From Cyanobacteria bacterium QS_8_64_29 (lineage in GTDB: Bacteria > Cyanobacteriota > Cyanobacteriia > Cyanobacteriales > Rubidibacteraceae), in contig PXQH01000033.1 of the NCBI GenBank assembly GCA_003022125.1, forward strand, positions 1-52,194: a stretch of DNA of 52,194 nt, written 5' to 3'. The notes beneath the pieces are model-generated. The model made no database searches, was not told the DNA's origin, and was given only the letters and a program-made list of their open reading frames with translations. Both the position numbers and the translations under genes were made by a program. How positions within the stretch are numbered: position 1 is the stretch's first letter; the number at the start of each line of letters is the position of its first letter. Shown here piece after piece: positions 9,750-18,791 of this stretch.

Positions 9750-10670
9750 GTGCGACTCCGGCAAGCCATCGTGGCTTACAAAGCAGGCGATTCCAGCAGC
9801 CAGGCTTGGGCGCAAGCCTGCAAGCAGGCCCTGGAGCAGCGCCACTGTCAGGTCTGGCTGGGCGCGAGCGGCCCCGAGGCCAACCCCTACCCTGCGTTTT
9901 TAGCCCAGGCGAGCGCCCCCATCGATCTGGCCATCGTGTTGGGCGGCGATGGCACAGTCCTGACGGCCGCGCGGCAACTGGCCCTGGCGCGCGTTCCCAT
10001 CCTGGCGGTTAATGTGGGCGGTCACTTGGGGTTTTTGACCGACCCCTGCGAGGTGCTGCAACCCCCCGAGCAGGCTTTGGAGCGCTTGGCAGCGGATGCC
10101 TACACCTGCCAGCAGCGGATGATGCTGGAAGCGCGCTTGCTCGAAGGCGATCGCCACCAGCCCCAGGCAGCTAGCGAGCGCTTTCTCTGCCTCAACGAGA
10201 TGGGGATCAAACCCGCCGGCCTGGACCGCATGCCCACTGCAACGCTGGCCATGACCGTCGATGGCGAGGCCGTCGACCGCTACCAGGGCGATGGCTTGCT
10301 CGTCGCCACGCCCACTGGCTCCACCTGCTATACGGCCGCGGCCAACGGCCCCATCTTGCACCCGGCCATGGAGGCGATTGCCGTCACGCCCATCTGTCCG
10401 CTGAGCTTATCGAGCCGTCCCGTGGTCATCCCGCCCAACTCGACCGTTTGCGTCTGGCCGATTGGGGAAGGCGCGCAGTACACCAAGCTCTGGAGCGATG
10501 GCGTGCTGGCCAGCGGGATCCAACCCGGCCAGTGGATCGCCATCCGACGCACGGATTGCTCGGCCCAACTCCTGCTGCTGCGCGATCGGCCCTCGTTCTA
10601 CCAGACCCTGCGCGACAAGCTGCAATGGGGCAGCGCCCGCCTCGGCGGCGAGGAACGCAGCTCGGATTAA
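9750..10670 (+). CDS. nadK: NAD kinase
   Basis: A 306-residue enzyme phosphorylating NAD to NADP, which feeds NADPH formation by photosynthetic electron flow. The ATP-binding GGDGT motif is in DLAIVLGGDGTVLTAARQLA near residue 65. The conserved NE pair is in LCLNEMGIKP, and the glycine-rich domain reads GDGLLVATPTGSTCYTAAAN. The start is GTG (MRLRQAIVAYKAG); it gives the family N-terminus. Cyanobacteria often have two NAD kinases; the other is not in this window. The stop overlaps the stop of the convergent next gene by TTAA. Confidence 0.95.
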   Translation: MRLRQAIVAYKAGDSSSQAWAQACKQALEQRHCQVWLGASGPEANPYPAFLAQASAPIDLAIVLGGDGTVLTAARQLALARVPILAVNVGGHLGFLTDPCEVLQPPEQALERLAADAYTCQQRMMLEARLLEGDRHQPQAASERFLCLNEMGIKPAGLDRMPTATLAMTVDGEAVDRYQGDGLLVATPTGSTCYTAAANGPILHPAMEAIAVTPICPLSLSSRPVVIPPNSTVCVWPIGEGAQYTKLWSDGVLASGIQPGQWIAIRRTDCSAQLLLLRDRPSFYQTLRDKLQWGSARLGGEERSSD

Positions 10671-12625
10671 GGCGATGAGCCTATCTCCGACGGGCGAACC
10701 GGTTCGGGACCGGGGGGCTCTGGCATATCGCGCGGCTCCGATTGGGATTGTTGGGATTGCCCTTGTGAGGATTGCTGCTGCTGGCGCTGTTGTTGCTGCT
10801 GCTGCTGGCGCCGTTGCCGGCGCTGTTGTCGCTGCTGGCGCTGCTGCCGCGCCCGAATGGCACTCAGGCGCTGCTGCCAGTCTTGAATCCGGGCGCTGGC
10901 CTGGCCGTGGAGGGGCTGGCCGCGCCCGATCTGTTGGGCAACATTGATAGCCTGCTGGTATTTGCCCGCATTGGCGAGGCGCTTGGCGCGATTGAGGCGA
11001 CCGCGGTTTTTGACGCGCTGAATTTTGGCACGCCACTGGCGGATGTTGGCCTGCGCCTCTTGATGCAGGGCCTCTCCTGACCCAATATCGCTAGCAATGT
11101 CGATCGCGCGCTGCCAGGCACCGACATTGCCGCCTTGGGCCACTGAGGTCGCTCGGTTGAGGATGGGCCGGTTGCGCACCAGCTGGATCTGGTAGCGCCA
11201 CTCGCCAATTTTGTCTTGGGCTTGCGAGTAGAGGGGACGACCGGCCTCGATCTGGCTGGCAATGTTAATAGCCTGCTGCCAGGCATCCACCGTGCCGCCT
11301 TGGGCCACGGATTGGGCTTTGTTGAGAATGGGCCGATCCTGGGCAATTTGGATCTTGCGCCGCCACTTCTGGATTGCCTGCTGGGCCTGCTGGTAGCGCG
11401 GATTGGCTTGGGGAACCGAGTCGGCCTTGCTAATGGCGGCTTGCCAGGCATCGATGCCGCCCTCGCTGGCCGTTTCTCGGGCTTGCGAGAGGATTTTGAC
11501 CCCCTCAATGGCGGCTTGCCAGCGCCCGATGAGGGCTTGCGCGCGATCGTGGAGCGGGCGATCGGGCCCCAGCTGCTTGGCCTTGTCAATGGCCGACTCC
11601 AGGCTCGAGACAGTGTTGCGGGCCGCGTCCGTGCCGGCCTCGGCCAGTTGCTTGATGTCGGCAACCTGGGCCTGGGCGTCGGCTGCCTCGGGCAGCGCCC
11701 GAGCAATTTCGGCAGCTTGCTGCCAGTTGTACTGCTTGAGGGCGTAGCGGGCTTCGTTGATGAGCTGGTCGGTGGCGCGCGCGATCAGCTGCTGGGCCTC
11801 CTGGTGAAAGTAGCTATCCGAGACCAGCTCGCGCGCCCCGCGGATGGCAGCCAGCAGGTTTTGGACGCCGCCTTCCTCCAGTTGGGACTCGGCCTGGGCC
11901 AGCTTTTTGCTGTGCTCGCGGGCAGTGTTGATACTCTCGAGGGCCTGCTCGTAGCGCGTCTGCGACCAATACGTATTGTCGATTTGGGCCAGTTGAGCGG
12001 CCGAGTCAAAGGCTGAATTCCACTGCCGCTGTTGCACCCGGCGCTCGATTTGGGCTATCAGCTCCTCGCCGCGCGACCAGATCGAGCGCCAGCGCTCGAT
12101 CCGCTCTGTCATGATGCCATCAACATTGGCCTCATCCGGCAAGCTCGAGCGGGCGATCGTGATCGCCCGCTCGAGCTTGCCGGCCTGGAATTTTTCCTCG
12201 GCCAGCGCCAGCATCTGCTGCGCCCAGCGCTGGTAGTTCTGCTGGATCTCGCTCTGGAGCGGGTGGTTGGCCGGGAGCGGCTCCACGAGCGAAAAGGCTC
12301 GCCTGAGCCCATCAGCGGTGCCTTGCTGCGCTGCCTCCTGCGCGCAATAGAGGCGCTGCGAGGCCGAGGCAAGCGGCCAAAAGACCACGCTGCAATTGGT
12401 CTGCTGCGGGCTGAGCAGGCGTTGGGTTGCCGTGAACCCCAAACCGGCCGAGACAAGGATTACGGTAGTTCCCAGCAAGGGCCAGCTCAGCCAGCGCATC
12501 CAGCTGCGGGCCGCTACTGCCGAGCCGGCCGCCGGCTCGGCAGGGCTGTCAGTCCCCGCTTGCTGTTGCGACAGCGACTGACGGATGCGATTGATTCGCT
12601 CTTGGCGCTTGCGTTCGCTTGCCAT
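10667..12625 (-). CDS. Membrane-anchored helical-repeat protein with Gln/Arg-rich tail, function unknown
   Basis: 652 residues. A basic N-terminus (ASERKRQERINRIRQSL) precedes one membrane segment at about 43-65 (WPLLGTTVILVSAGLGF), so the bulk is probably outside the cytoplasm. A long helical region follows. Residues about 382-590 are four tandem units of about 55 residues with a repeated pattern of A-x-x-x-A-x-G-G, AW-x-x-AI and LNRA/LNKA. The C-terminus (about 592-630) is almost only Gln and Arg, then acidic and proline-rich. Similar cyanobacterial proteins are often labelled chromosome segregation ATPase, but no ATPase motif is visible here. A 48-bp palindrome sits within it (12136-12183). 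The gene is convergent with nadK and 49 bases downstream of hslO. Confidence 0.8.
   Translation of the reverse strand: MASERKRQERINRIRQSLSQQQAGTDSPAEPAAGSAVAARSWMRWLSWPLLGTTVILVSAGLGFTATQRLLSPQQTNCSVVFWPLASASQRLYCAQEAAQQGTADGLRRAFSLVEPLPANHPLQSEIQQNYQRWAQQMLALAEEKFQAGKLERAITIARSSLPDEANVDGIMTERIERWRSIWSRGEELIAQIERRVQQRQWNSAFDSAAQLAQIDNTYWSQTRYEQALESINTAREHSKKLAQAESQLEEGGVQNLLAAIRGARELVSDSYFHQEAQQLIARATDQLINEARYALKQYNWQQAAEIARALPEAADAQAQVADIKQLAEAGTDAARNTVSSLESAIDKAKQLGPDRPLHDRAQALIGRWQAAIEGVKILSQARETASEGGIDAWQAAISKADSVPQANPRYQQAQQAIQKWRRKIQIAQDRPILNKAQSVAQGGTVDAWQQAINIASQIEAGRPLYSQAQDKIGEWRYQIQLVRNRPILNRATSVAQGGNVGAWQRAIDIASDIGSGEALHQEAQANIRQWRAKIQRVKNRGRLNRAKRLANAGKYQQAINVAQQIGRGQPLHGQASARIQDWQQRLSAIRARQQRQQRQQRRQRRQQQQQQQRQQQQSSQGQSQQSQSEPRDMPEPPGPEPVRPSEIGSSP
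10850..11482 (-). repeat. Tandem coding repeat, period about 165 bp
   Basis: Units begin at 11482, 11317, 11152 and 10987 (minus strand), each encoding about 55 residues; the last is two residues shorter. Units 2 and 3 are the most alike (SVAQGG, RPILN). This suggests duplication within the gene. The CTG/CAG-rich stretch at 10770-10860 next to it encodes the Gln/Arg tail. Confidence 0.75.
12136..12183. repeat. 48-bp near-perfect palindrome inside a coding sequence
   Basis: Two 23-base arms (12136-12158 and 12161-12183) are exact reverse complements, separated only by GT. The centre reads GGCGATC-GT-GATCGCC, a broken HIP1-like core. On the minus strand the arms encode GKLERAI and IARSSLPD of the helical-repeat protein. 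Exact 23-base inverted repeats do not arise by chance in a window this size. Confidence 0.9.
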
Positions 12626-12674
12626 AGGGTTTCCTGGGGCGGGCTGCTAAAGCACCGGATGCCTCGGGCTGCTC

Positions 12675-13574
12675 TCAGCCCGATTCGGCTTGTAGCTCGG
12701 CAATCAAGCCCGCCAAGCGGTCATTGCTAGCGTGGAAAACCGAACCGCAGAAGTGGCACGTTGCCTCAGCTCCCTCATTCTTATCGATCATATCCTGCAA
12801 CTCGTCGCGCCCCAGCATTTTAAGCGCGCGCAGGAACCGCTCGAAGTTGCAACCGCAGTAGAAGCGCACCATATGCACCTCGGGCAGAATGGTGAGGTCC
12901 CAATCGCCCAACAGGGCCTCCAAGATATCGTTTAGTGATCGCCCGGCCCGCAACAGCCCGCTAAAGCTGGATAGCTCGGCAACGCGCGACTCCAGGGTTT
13001 GCACCAAGGTTTCGTCGCGAGCGGCCTGGGGCAACACTTGCAGTAGGATGCCGCCTGAGGCGATGACGCCCTCGGCGCTGACAAAGACCCCAACCGATAG
13101 GGCTGACGGGGTTTGCTCGGAGTGGGTTAGATAGTAGGTAATGTCTTCGCCCACCTCCCCCGAGACCAGCTCGACGGTACTGGCGTAGGGATAGCCGTAT
13201 CCCACATCGCGCACGACGTAGAGGTAGCCCGGCGGACCGATGGCACCGCTGACATCGAGCTTGCCCTGCGCGTTGGGCGGTAGCTCGATGGCAGGATTGT
13301 CAACGTAGCCGCGCACGGTCCCGTCGGGACCGGCATCCACCAGCAGACCGCCCAACGGCCCGCTCCCTTTGATGCGCAAGTTGACGCGCGCCTCGGGCTG
13401 CTTCATGTTGGAAGCTAGCAGCAGGCCGGCCGACATGGCGCGCCCTAGGGCAGCCGTGGCAACGTAAGAGAGCGCGTGCCGATGCTGGGCTTGGGCGGTG
13501 AGTTGGGTGGTAATGGTTCCCACTGCTCGAATCCCGCCTTGCGCTGCCGTCGCGCGGATCAACTTATCGGCCAT
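12675..13574 (-). CDS. hslO: Hsp33 redox-regulated chaperone
   Basis: A 299-residue cytosolic holdase that is activated when oxidation releases zinc from four cysteines. The C-terminal zinc site is complete: CGC near residue 240 and CHFC near residue 272. The N-terminal domain has the typical opening KLIRATAAQGGIRAVGTITT and GRAMSAGLLLASNMK. The start MADKLIRATA is well supported. A seven-base hairpin straddles its stop codon (12664-12683) without a T-run. The unknown helical-repeat gene follows after 49 bases and may be co-transcribed. Confidence 0.95.
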   Translation of the reverse strand: MADKLIRATAAQGGIRAVGTITTQLTAQAQHRHALSYVATAALGRAMSAGLLLASNMKQPEARVNLRIKGSGPLGGLLVDAGPDGTVRGYVDNPAIELPPNAQGKLDVSGAIGPPGYLYVVRDVGYGYPYASTVELVSGEVGEDITYYLTHSEQTPSALSVGVFVSAEGVIASGGILLQVLPQAARDETLVQTLESRVAELSSFSGLLRAGRSLNDILEALLGDWDLTILPEVHMVRFYCGCNFERFLRALKMLGRDELQDMIDKNEGAEATCHFCGSVFHASNDRLAGLIAELQAESG

Positions 13575-13686
13575 GACCTCGCCACCGAATCGCTGGGCTC
13601 TGCACTACTATTTTTATTATTTTAGGTAGGGCTTCCAGCGCGCCGGTTTTGGGTTGGTTGGCCCGGCGTCCGTTCCCCCACCTGCC

Positions 13687-14067
13687 ATGCAAGGCACGTT
13701 TCAAAGCAGCCACCTCCGCATCGAGCTCGATGCATCGGCACAGGCCATCGGCGAGCGGTTGTTGGTCCCGCAGAAGCTGCAGCAGTGGCTCTGGCCGCAG
13801 CGCTTGCCGGCTGGCTTGCCACCTCGGTTGCAACAAGGCACGACGTTTGCCAGCGGCCTGGGTCCCCTCGCCATTCAGCACGAGGTGCGCCTCGCCCACC
13901 CGGGGGGCTTGCAGTTGCGGCTGAGCCAAGCCATCGATGGCTATCAGGAGTGGCGTTGGGGTGAAGGATGGGTGCAGTCCTGCCTTGAGGGCGTCTCGCT
14001 ACTGCCGCTGGCCGCTCTACAGACCTACAGCCTCCTGCGGCTGCGGCAAGCAGCAGCCGGGCATTGA
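13687..14067 (+). CDS. Conserved-looking small protein, possible SRPBCC-type fold
   Basis: 126 residues from ATG 13687 (MQGTFQSSHLRIELDAS). No signal peptide or membrane segment. The alternation of short strands (LRIELDAS, IQHEVRLAHPGGLQLRLS, DGYQEWRWGEGWVQSCLEG) and its size resemble small lipid- or ligand-binding SRPBCC proteins, but this is a weak guess from pattern alone. An in-frame ATG 33 bases earlier would add a Pro-rich stretch. The gene is convergent with the ABC exporter, with four bases between their stops. The product is not recognised. Confidence 0.6.
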   Translation: MQGTFQSSHLRIELDASAQAIGERLLVPQKLQQWLWPQRLPAGLPPRLQQGTTFASGLGPLAIQHEVRLAHPGGLQLRLSQAIDGYQEWRWGEGWVQSCLEGVSLLPLAALQTYSLLRLRQAAAGH

Positions 14068-14071
14068 GGAG

Positions 14072-15886
14072 TCACTCGCTAAATTGATGGGCGTAGAAGC
14101 GCGCGTAGCGCCCGTTTTGGGCCACCAAGCTGTAGTGGGAGCCCGACTCCACAATGCGCCCGCCTTCCAACACCAGGATGCGATCCGCGCTACGCACGGT
14201 TGCCAGGCGGTGCGCAATGACTACCACGGTGCGATCGCGGGTGACGCGGGCTAGCGCCTGTTGGACTAGCGCTTCCGATTCGGCATCCAGCGCCGAGGTG
14301 GCTTCATCCAGCACCAGCAGGCGCGGATCGGGCCAGATAGCGCGCGCGATCGCCAGGCGCTGTCGCTGCCCGCCCGAAAAGTTGGTGCCGCACTCGCCGA
14401 TGGGGGTCTGATAGCCCTGCGGCAGCTGCTCGATGAAGGGATGGGCGTTGGCAGTGCGGGCTGCCGCCTCGACCGTTTGGCGATCGAACGCGTGATGTCC
14501 GAAGGCAATGTTTTGGGCCACGGTGCCCGAGAACAGCATCGTATCCTGCGGCACGATGCCAATCTGGCGGCGCAAGCTGGCTAGCGTCACAGTCCGAATG
14601 TCGGTGCCGTCGATGCGAACGCAGCCGGCTTGGGGGTCGTAGAAGCGCGGCAGCAAATTGACCAGCGTGCTTTTACCAGCACCCGAGCTGCCCACCAGCG
14701 CCACGGTTTCGCCCGGCCGGACGCTCAGGTTCAACCCATCCAGCACGGGCGCCCGATCCGCGGCGTAGGCAAAGCGCAGCTGCCGGCACTCCAGCCGCCC
14801 CGCCATGGGGGGAAGCGCGATCGCCTCCGGCCGCTCGAGCACGGTGGGCTGCAGCGCCAGCAGTTCCCCGATGCGATCGAGGGAGGCCTCGCTCTGCTTG
14901 ATGTCGTTGTAGTTGGCCGTGACGATGGCGATGGGGTCAATCAGCATCAAGACCCCTGCGCCGAAGCTAACGAACTCGCTGCTGGTGAGATTGCCCTGCG
15001 CGATCTGCCAGGCCCCGAGCAAAAACAGCAGCAGGATGGCGCTGGCCTCCAAAAAGCCCACCACCGGGTACTGGATGGCTTTGAGGCGCTCGGCGGCGTA
15101 CTGGGCGCGGCGATTGCGCTCGGCCGCCTGCGCGAACCGCTCGGCCGCATAGCCCTCGGCCACAAAAGCCTTGATCGGGCGGATGCCTTGGAAAAACTCC
15201 GACAGCATGGCCGAGAGGTCGGCAACGCGATTCTGGCTGCGGCGCGAGTACTGCTTGATGCGCTCGCCAAACCAACCAATGAGCGTGCCCATCAGCGGCG
15301 CTAGCACCGAGATGGCGGCGGTAAGCTGCCAGTTGAGATAGACAATGTAGCCAAACACGGCTACCAACTGCAGGCTGCTGGGCAGCAGTTGGCTGGCGAT
15401 TTTGTTAATGGCCGCGCCCACGCGATCGACATCTTCGGTCAGGCGGTAGCTCAAATCGCCGATGCGTGCCGACTCAAACCAGTCCAGGCTCAGGTGTTGG
15501 AGGTGGGTGTAGGTGTCTTGGCGCAGCTGGCGCGCGATCGCCAAAGACGCCCGAGCCGCCAGGCTGTCTTGCCCGTACTGGGCGATTTTTTGCACCAGGA
15601 ACAACCCCAGCGCCACGCCCAGCAGTTGCGCGCTGCGCGCAATGTTGCCTTGACCGACCGCTTGCGCAAACGGATCGGCCAGCCAGGCCAGCACCGGCCA
15701 GAGCGCGACGAACGCTAGCGTGCAGGCCAGCGCCTGGACGAACGTGCGGCGCTGGGGGCGCAGGTACCCCCAAAGCGTTAGGGCATGGGATGCGGGCAAA
15801 CGGACCAAGGGGCGCTCCGGTGACGGTCGCGGTCTCCAAGCTACCAACCCCAGCGCAGCCGGCGGTTGCCACTGCCGGCGCCCCAT
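14072..15886 (-). CDS. ABC exporter, fused permease and ATPase
   Basis: A 604-residue half-transporter of the MsbA/HlyB type that works as a dimer in the cytoplasmic membrane. The N-terminal six-helix domain spans about residues 45-330. The ATPase domain follows with Walker A GSSGAGKSTLVNLLP, Q-loop IGIVPQDTMLF, signature FSGGQRQRLAIARAI, Walker B LLVLDEATSALD and the switch His in VIAHRLATV. The substrate cannot be told from the sequence; lipid, peptide or drug are all possible. The start at 15886 gives a Pro-rich leader; a TTG start about 29 codons downstream is possible. It is divergent from the antiporter gene, with 36 bases between starts. Confidence 0.88.
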   Translation of the reverse strand: MGRRQWQPPAALGLVAWRPRPSPERPLVRLPASHALTLWGYLRPQRRTFVQALACTLAFVALWPVLAWLADPFAQAVGQGNIARSAQLLGVALGLFLVQKIAQYGQDSLAARASLAIARQLRQDTYTHLQHLSLDWFESARIGDLSYRLTEDVDRVGAAINKIASQLLPSSLQLVAVFGYIVYLNWQLTAAISVLAPLMGTLIGWFGERIKQYSRRSQNRVADLSAMLSEFFQGIRPIKAFVAEGYAAERFAQAAERNRRAQYAAERLKAIQYPVVGFLEASAILLLFLLGAWQIAQGNLTSSEFVSFGAGVLMLIDPIAIVTANYNDIKQSEASLDRIGELLALQPTVLERPEAIALPPMAGRLECRQLRFAYAADRAPVLDGLNLSVRPGETVALVGSSGAGKSTLVNLLPRFYDPQAGCVRIDGTDIRTVTLASLRRQIGIVPQDTMLFSGTVAQNIAFGHHAFDRQTVEAAARTANAHPFIEQLPQGYQTPIGECGTNFSGGQRQRLAIARAIWPDPRLLVLDEATSALDAESEALVQQALARVTRDRTVVVIAHRLATVRSADRILVLEGGRIVESGSHYSLVAQNGRYARFYAHQFSE

Positions 15887-15922
15887 GCAAAGTTTGATAG
15901 GCGGCGAGCGAGCAAAGCAGGC

Positions 15923-16988
15923 ATGGGCATTCGCAACGGAATCTTGCTGGGATTGCTGCCGCTTGTGCCCTTATCGCTGGTGGCCGAGTGGCAGCAGTGG
16001 GGGGCAACGGCGGTGTTCGTCACGGCCGGGTTGGCCCTCGTCCCGCTATCGGGATTGTTGAGCCAAGCGACCGAAAAAATTGCCCTGGTAGTGGGGCCTA
16101 ACGCCGGCGGCTTGCTCAATGCCACCTTGGGCAACGCGACGGAGCTGATCGTGGCGTTTTTGGCCCTCAAAAGCGGCTTGATTGGCGTCGTCAAAGCCTC
16201 CATTACCGGCTCTATCCTCAGCAATCTGCTGCTGGTGATGGGCTTGGCCATGCTGCTGGGCGGCTTGCGCTACCCCGAGCAGACCTTTCAACCGGCGGCG
16301 GCGCGCGCCAACGCCTCGGCCATGAACCTGGCTGTGGTGGCCATCTTGCTGCCTACGGCCGTGGATCGCACCTCCAGCGGCATCAGCGAGGCGACCCTGC
16401 AGCCGCTGTCGGTGGCAGTGGCGCTGGTGCTGATCGCCGTTTACGGGCTGACGCTGCTGTTTTCGCTCAAAACCCACGCCTACCTCTACGAGGTCAGCAC
16501 CACCGAGCACGCTTCAGCGAGCGAGGCGGCAGCGCGGCCGGCCTTGCTGCCCTGGGGGAGTGCCCTGCTGGTCGTGGCGATCGCCATCGTCGGAGTTGCT
16601 GGTGGGCTCGCTAGAGGCCGCAACCGCCCAATTGGGCCTGACGCCGCTGTTTGTGGGCGTCATCGTGCTGCCGGTTATCGGCAACGCGGCCGAGCATGCC
16701 GCTGCCGTCACGGTGGCCCTCAAGGACAAAATGGATTTGGCCCTGTCGGTGGCGGTGGGATCGAGCCTGCAAATTGCCCTGTTTGTCGCGCCCGTGCTGG
16801 TCATTGCCGGGTGGTGGCTGGGCCAGCCCATGGACCTGGATTTCAATCCTTTTGAGTTGGTGGCGGTCGCGGTGCTGGTGGCCAACTCCATCGCCTCTGA
16901 CGGCCGCTCCAACTGGTTTGAGAGGGGCTTGCTGCTGGCTACCTACGCCATCATCGGGCTGGCTTTTTTCTTCCACCCGCCGGATTAG
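15923..16988 (+). pseudogene. Calcium/cation-proton antiporter (CaCA family), frameshifted
   Basis: A CAX-type exchanger of about 355 residues if read across two frames. The first half (start MGIRNGILLGLLPLVP) has the first conserved repeat GNATELIVAF. The second half has [37 protein letters not shown] and the final helices. The frames switch near 16589: reading ...VAIAI, skipping one G, then SELLVGS gives the expected family sequence. The two acidic GNA-x-E motifs, both needed for transport, fall on different sides of the break, so a real frameshift would abolish function. The neighbouring genes are intact, so assembly error is equally possible. Overlaps ndhJ tail to tail by four bases. Confidence 0.85.
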
Positions 16989-17542
16989 TAGGCGTGCTGC
17001 AGCTCGTAGAAATCGGGCGAGACGTAGTCCTTGCGCAGGGGCCAGCCCTGCCAATCTTCGTTCATGAGCAGCCGCTTGAGGTTGGGGTGCCCCTCAAACG
17101 CGATGCCGAACATATCGTAGGTCTCGCGCTCCTGCCAGTCCGCCCCCTTCCAGATCCAGTAGACCGAGGGAACGCGCGGATCTTCGCGCGGCAGATAGAC
17201 CTTGAGCCGCACCTCGGGTGGGCGATCAGCCCCGTCGGCGAGCTTGACGAGGTGGTAAAAGCTGACCAGCTCCCGACCGGGGCCGACATCGTAGCCCCCC
17301 TGGCACTGCAGGTAATTGAACCCGTAGGCGTACAGCGCCGTGGCGATGGGCAGCAGGTAAGCAGGCTCGACCTTGATGAGCTCGACGCCGCGATGGTCGG
17401 GCGGTAGCAGCTCGTGCGCGAAGCCATTGTCGATCAGCCACTGCGAGGTCGGTCCGGGCTCGACGATGGCACCGCCCTCGCCTTCAGCGGCCTCCGGCGC
17501 TTGGGATTGTTCGTTCTCGTTGGCGGATTGCCGTTCAGCCAC
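16985..17542 (-). CDS. ndhJ: NDH-1 subunit J
   Basis: A 185-residue hydrophilic-arm subunit of the photosynthetic complex I that takes electrons for respiration and cyclic flow around photosystem I. Recognised by [40 protein letters not shown] and the end [17 protein letters not shown]. The first 30 residues are an acidic, Gln/Glu-rich extension. The start overlaps the ndhK stop by eight bases, showing the usual ndhC-K-J operon with translational coupling. Confidence 0.96.
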   Translation of the reverse strand: MAERQSANENEQSQAPEAAEGEGGAIVEPGPTSQWLIDNGFAHELLPPDHRGVELIKVEPAYLLPIATALYAYGFNYLQCQGGYDVGPGRELVSFYHLVKLADGADRPPEVRLKVYLPREDPRVPSVYWIWKGADWQERETYDMFGIAFEGHPNLKRLLMNEDWQGWPLRKDYVSPDFYELQHAY

Positions 17543-18296
17543 GGTCGGTCTCCTGAGCGGTCTGCGATTGCTGTAGGGCCGGCGGTACGGGGGTCCCCAT
17601 GGCTTCGGTCAGCTCCTGCGGGGGCGCTTGCCGAGCCTCGCTCTGCAGGTAGCGCCCGTCGTGAACCACCTCCACCGGCTTCATGTTGTGCGGGATGGTG
17701 TAGTAGCGATGCGTCTGCTGCATGCTGTAATCCCGCTCCTGAATGGACTGGTTGGCGATCTTTTTGCGCAGCTTGACGATCGCATCGATGATGGCCTCCG
17801 GTCGCGGCGGGCACCCCGGGATGTAGACATCCACCGGAATGAGCTTGTCTACCCCTTTAACAGCAGTGGTGGAGTCCATGCTGAACATCCCGCCGGTGAT
17901 GGTGCAGGCCCCCATGGCCATGACGTATTTGGGCTCGGGCATCTCTTCATAGAGGCGCACCAATGCCGGGGCCATTTTCATGTTGATGGTGCCGGCGGTG
18001 ATGATGAGGTCGGCTTGCCGGGGGCTGGCGCGCGGCAGCAGCCCGAAGCGGTCGAAATCGAACCGCGAGCCGATCAGGGCGGCAAATTCAATAAAGCAGC
18101 AGGCCGTCCCGTACATCATGGGCCACAAGCTCGAGAGCCGCGCCCAGTTGTAGAGATCGTCCACCGTCGTCATGACGACGTTTTCGGAGAGATCCTGGGT
18201 GACCTGGGTGCGCGAGACGGGGTTGAGGATCTTCTCGCGTTGCTGCTGCTCGATCTCGGCTTCGCTTTGGGGGGTGTTCTCCGAGCTTACGACCAT
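17535..18296 (-). CDS. ndhK: NDH-1 subunit K
   Basis: The iron-sulfur subunit that carries the terminal N2 [4Fe-4S] cluster next to the plastoquinone site. The cluster ligands are visible in [22 protein letters not shown] and [10 protein letters not shown]. 253 residues from [10 protein letters not shown] at 18296; an in-frame Met at 18317 lies deeper inside ndhC. The chosen start overlaps the ndhC stop by about 10 bases. The C-terminal tail of about 45 residues after the conserved core is Gln-rich. Confidence 0.96.
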   Translation of the reverse strand: MVVSSENTPQSEAEIEQQQREKILNPVSRTQVTQDLSENVVMTTVDDLYNWARLSSLWPMMYGTACCFIEFAALIGSRFDFDRFGLLPRASPRQADLIITAGTINMKMAPALVRLYEEMPEPKYVMAMGACTITGGMFSMDSTTAVKGVDKLIPVDVYIPGCPPRPEAIIDAIVKLRKKIANQSIQERDYSMQQTHRYYTIPHNMKPVEVVHDGRYLQSEARQAPPQELTEAMGTPVPPALQQSQTAQETDRG

Positions 18297-18649
18297 TCCA
18301 GTGCTCCTTTGCGCCATGCGTACACGAGCGCGACGATCAAAATGCCGATGAAAATGAGCGCCTCAACGAACGCAAGCAGCCCGAGCTTGCTAAACGCGAT
18401 CGCCCACGGGTAGAGAAAAACCGTCTCTACATCGAAAATGACAAAGACCAGGGCAAACATGTAATAGCGGATGTTGAACTGGATCCAGGCACCACCGAAC
18501 AGTTCCATGCCTGATTCGTAGGTCGTGCGCCGCTCGGGGCCGCCGCGGCTGGGTCGCAGCAGCTTGGAGGCCGCTAGCGCCACAACCGGTACCAGGCTGC
18601 AGAGCAGCAGAAAGGCCAGAAAGTACTCGTAACCGCTGAGGACAAACAC
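18287..18649 (-). CDS. ndhC: NDH-1 subunit C
   Basis: A 120-residue membrane subunit of cyanobacterial complex I with three hydrophobic helices. Motifs: [40 protein letters not shown] and the C-terminal [14 protein letters not shown]. It is first in the ndhC-K-J operon, with all joints overlapping. A TATAAT box lies 48 bases upstream of the start codon. Confidence 0.96.
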   Translation of the reverse strand: MFVLSGYEYFLAFLLLCSLVPVVALAASKLLRPSRGGPERRTTYESGMELFGGAWIQFNIRYYMFALVFVIFDVETVFLYPWAIAFSKLGLLAFVEALIFIGILIVALVYAWRKGALEWS

Positions 18650-18696
18650 GTTCGCTGGGCGCTCCGGTTCGCTATCGTCGGTTAAGCTCGCGTAAC

Positions 18697-18702
18697 ATTA
18701 TA
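18697..18702 (-). promoter_or_regulatory. Candidate -10 box for ndhCKJ
   Basis: A perfect TATAAT on the minus strand, 48 bases before the ndhC start, in the divergent 142-bp gap with rubredoxin. No clear -35 hexamer is present. Confidence 0.45.
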
Positions 18703-18758
18703 GCTTTGAGCGGCACTGCGCCCGCGCCCACAGGCCGGGTGCTTGTCCCCAGGCACGC

Positions 18759-18764
18759 TATGAT
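18759..18764 (+). promoter_or_regulatory. Candidate -10 box for rubredoxin-ycf48
   Basis: TATGAT on the plus strand, 27 bases before the rubredoxin ATG, divergent to the ndhC promoter candidate. No good -35 is seen. Confidence 0.35.
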
Positions 18765-18791
18765 TGGAGCGAGAGCTCCGCTCGATTTGCC

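Noticed and set aside
10770-10860. CTG/CAG-rich stretch as a possible microsatellite or small RNA
   Set aside because: It is explained by the Gln/Arg-rich coding tail of the helical-repeat protein.
10890-11482. Regular repeats resembling a CRISPR array
   Set aside because: The period is 165 bp, the units are coding and imperfect, and there are no short repeats with unique spacers.
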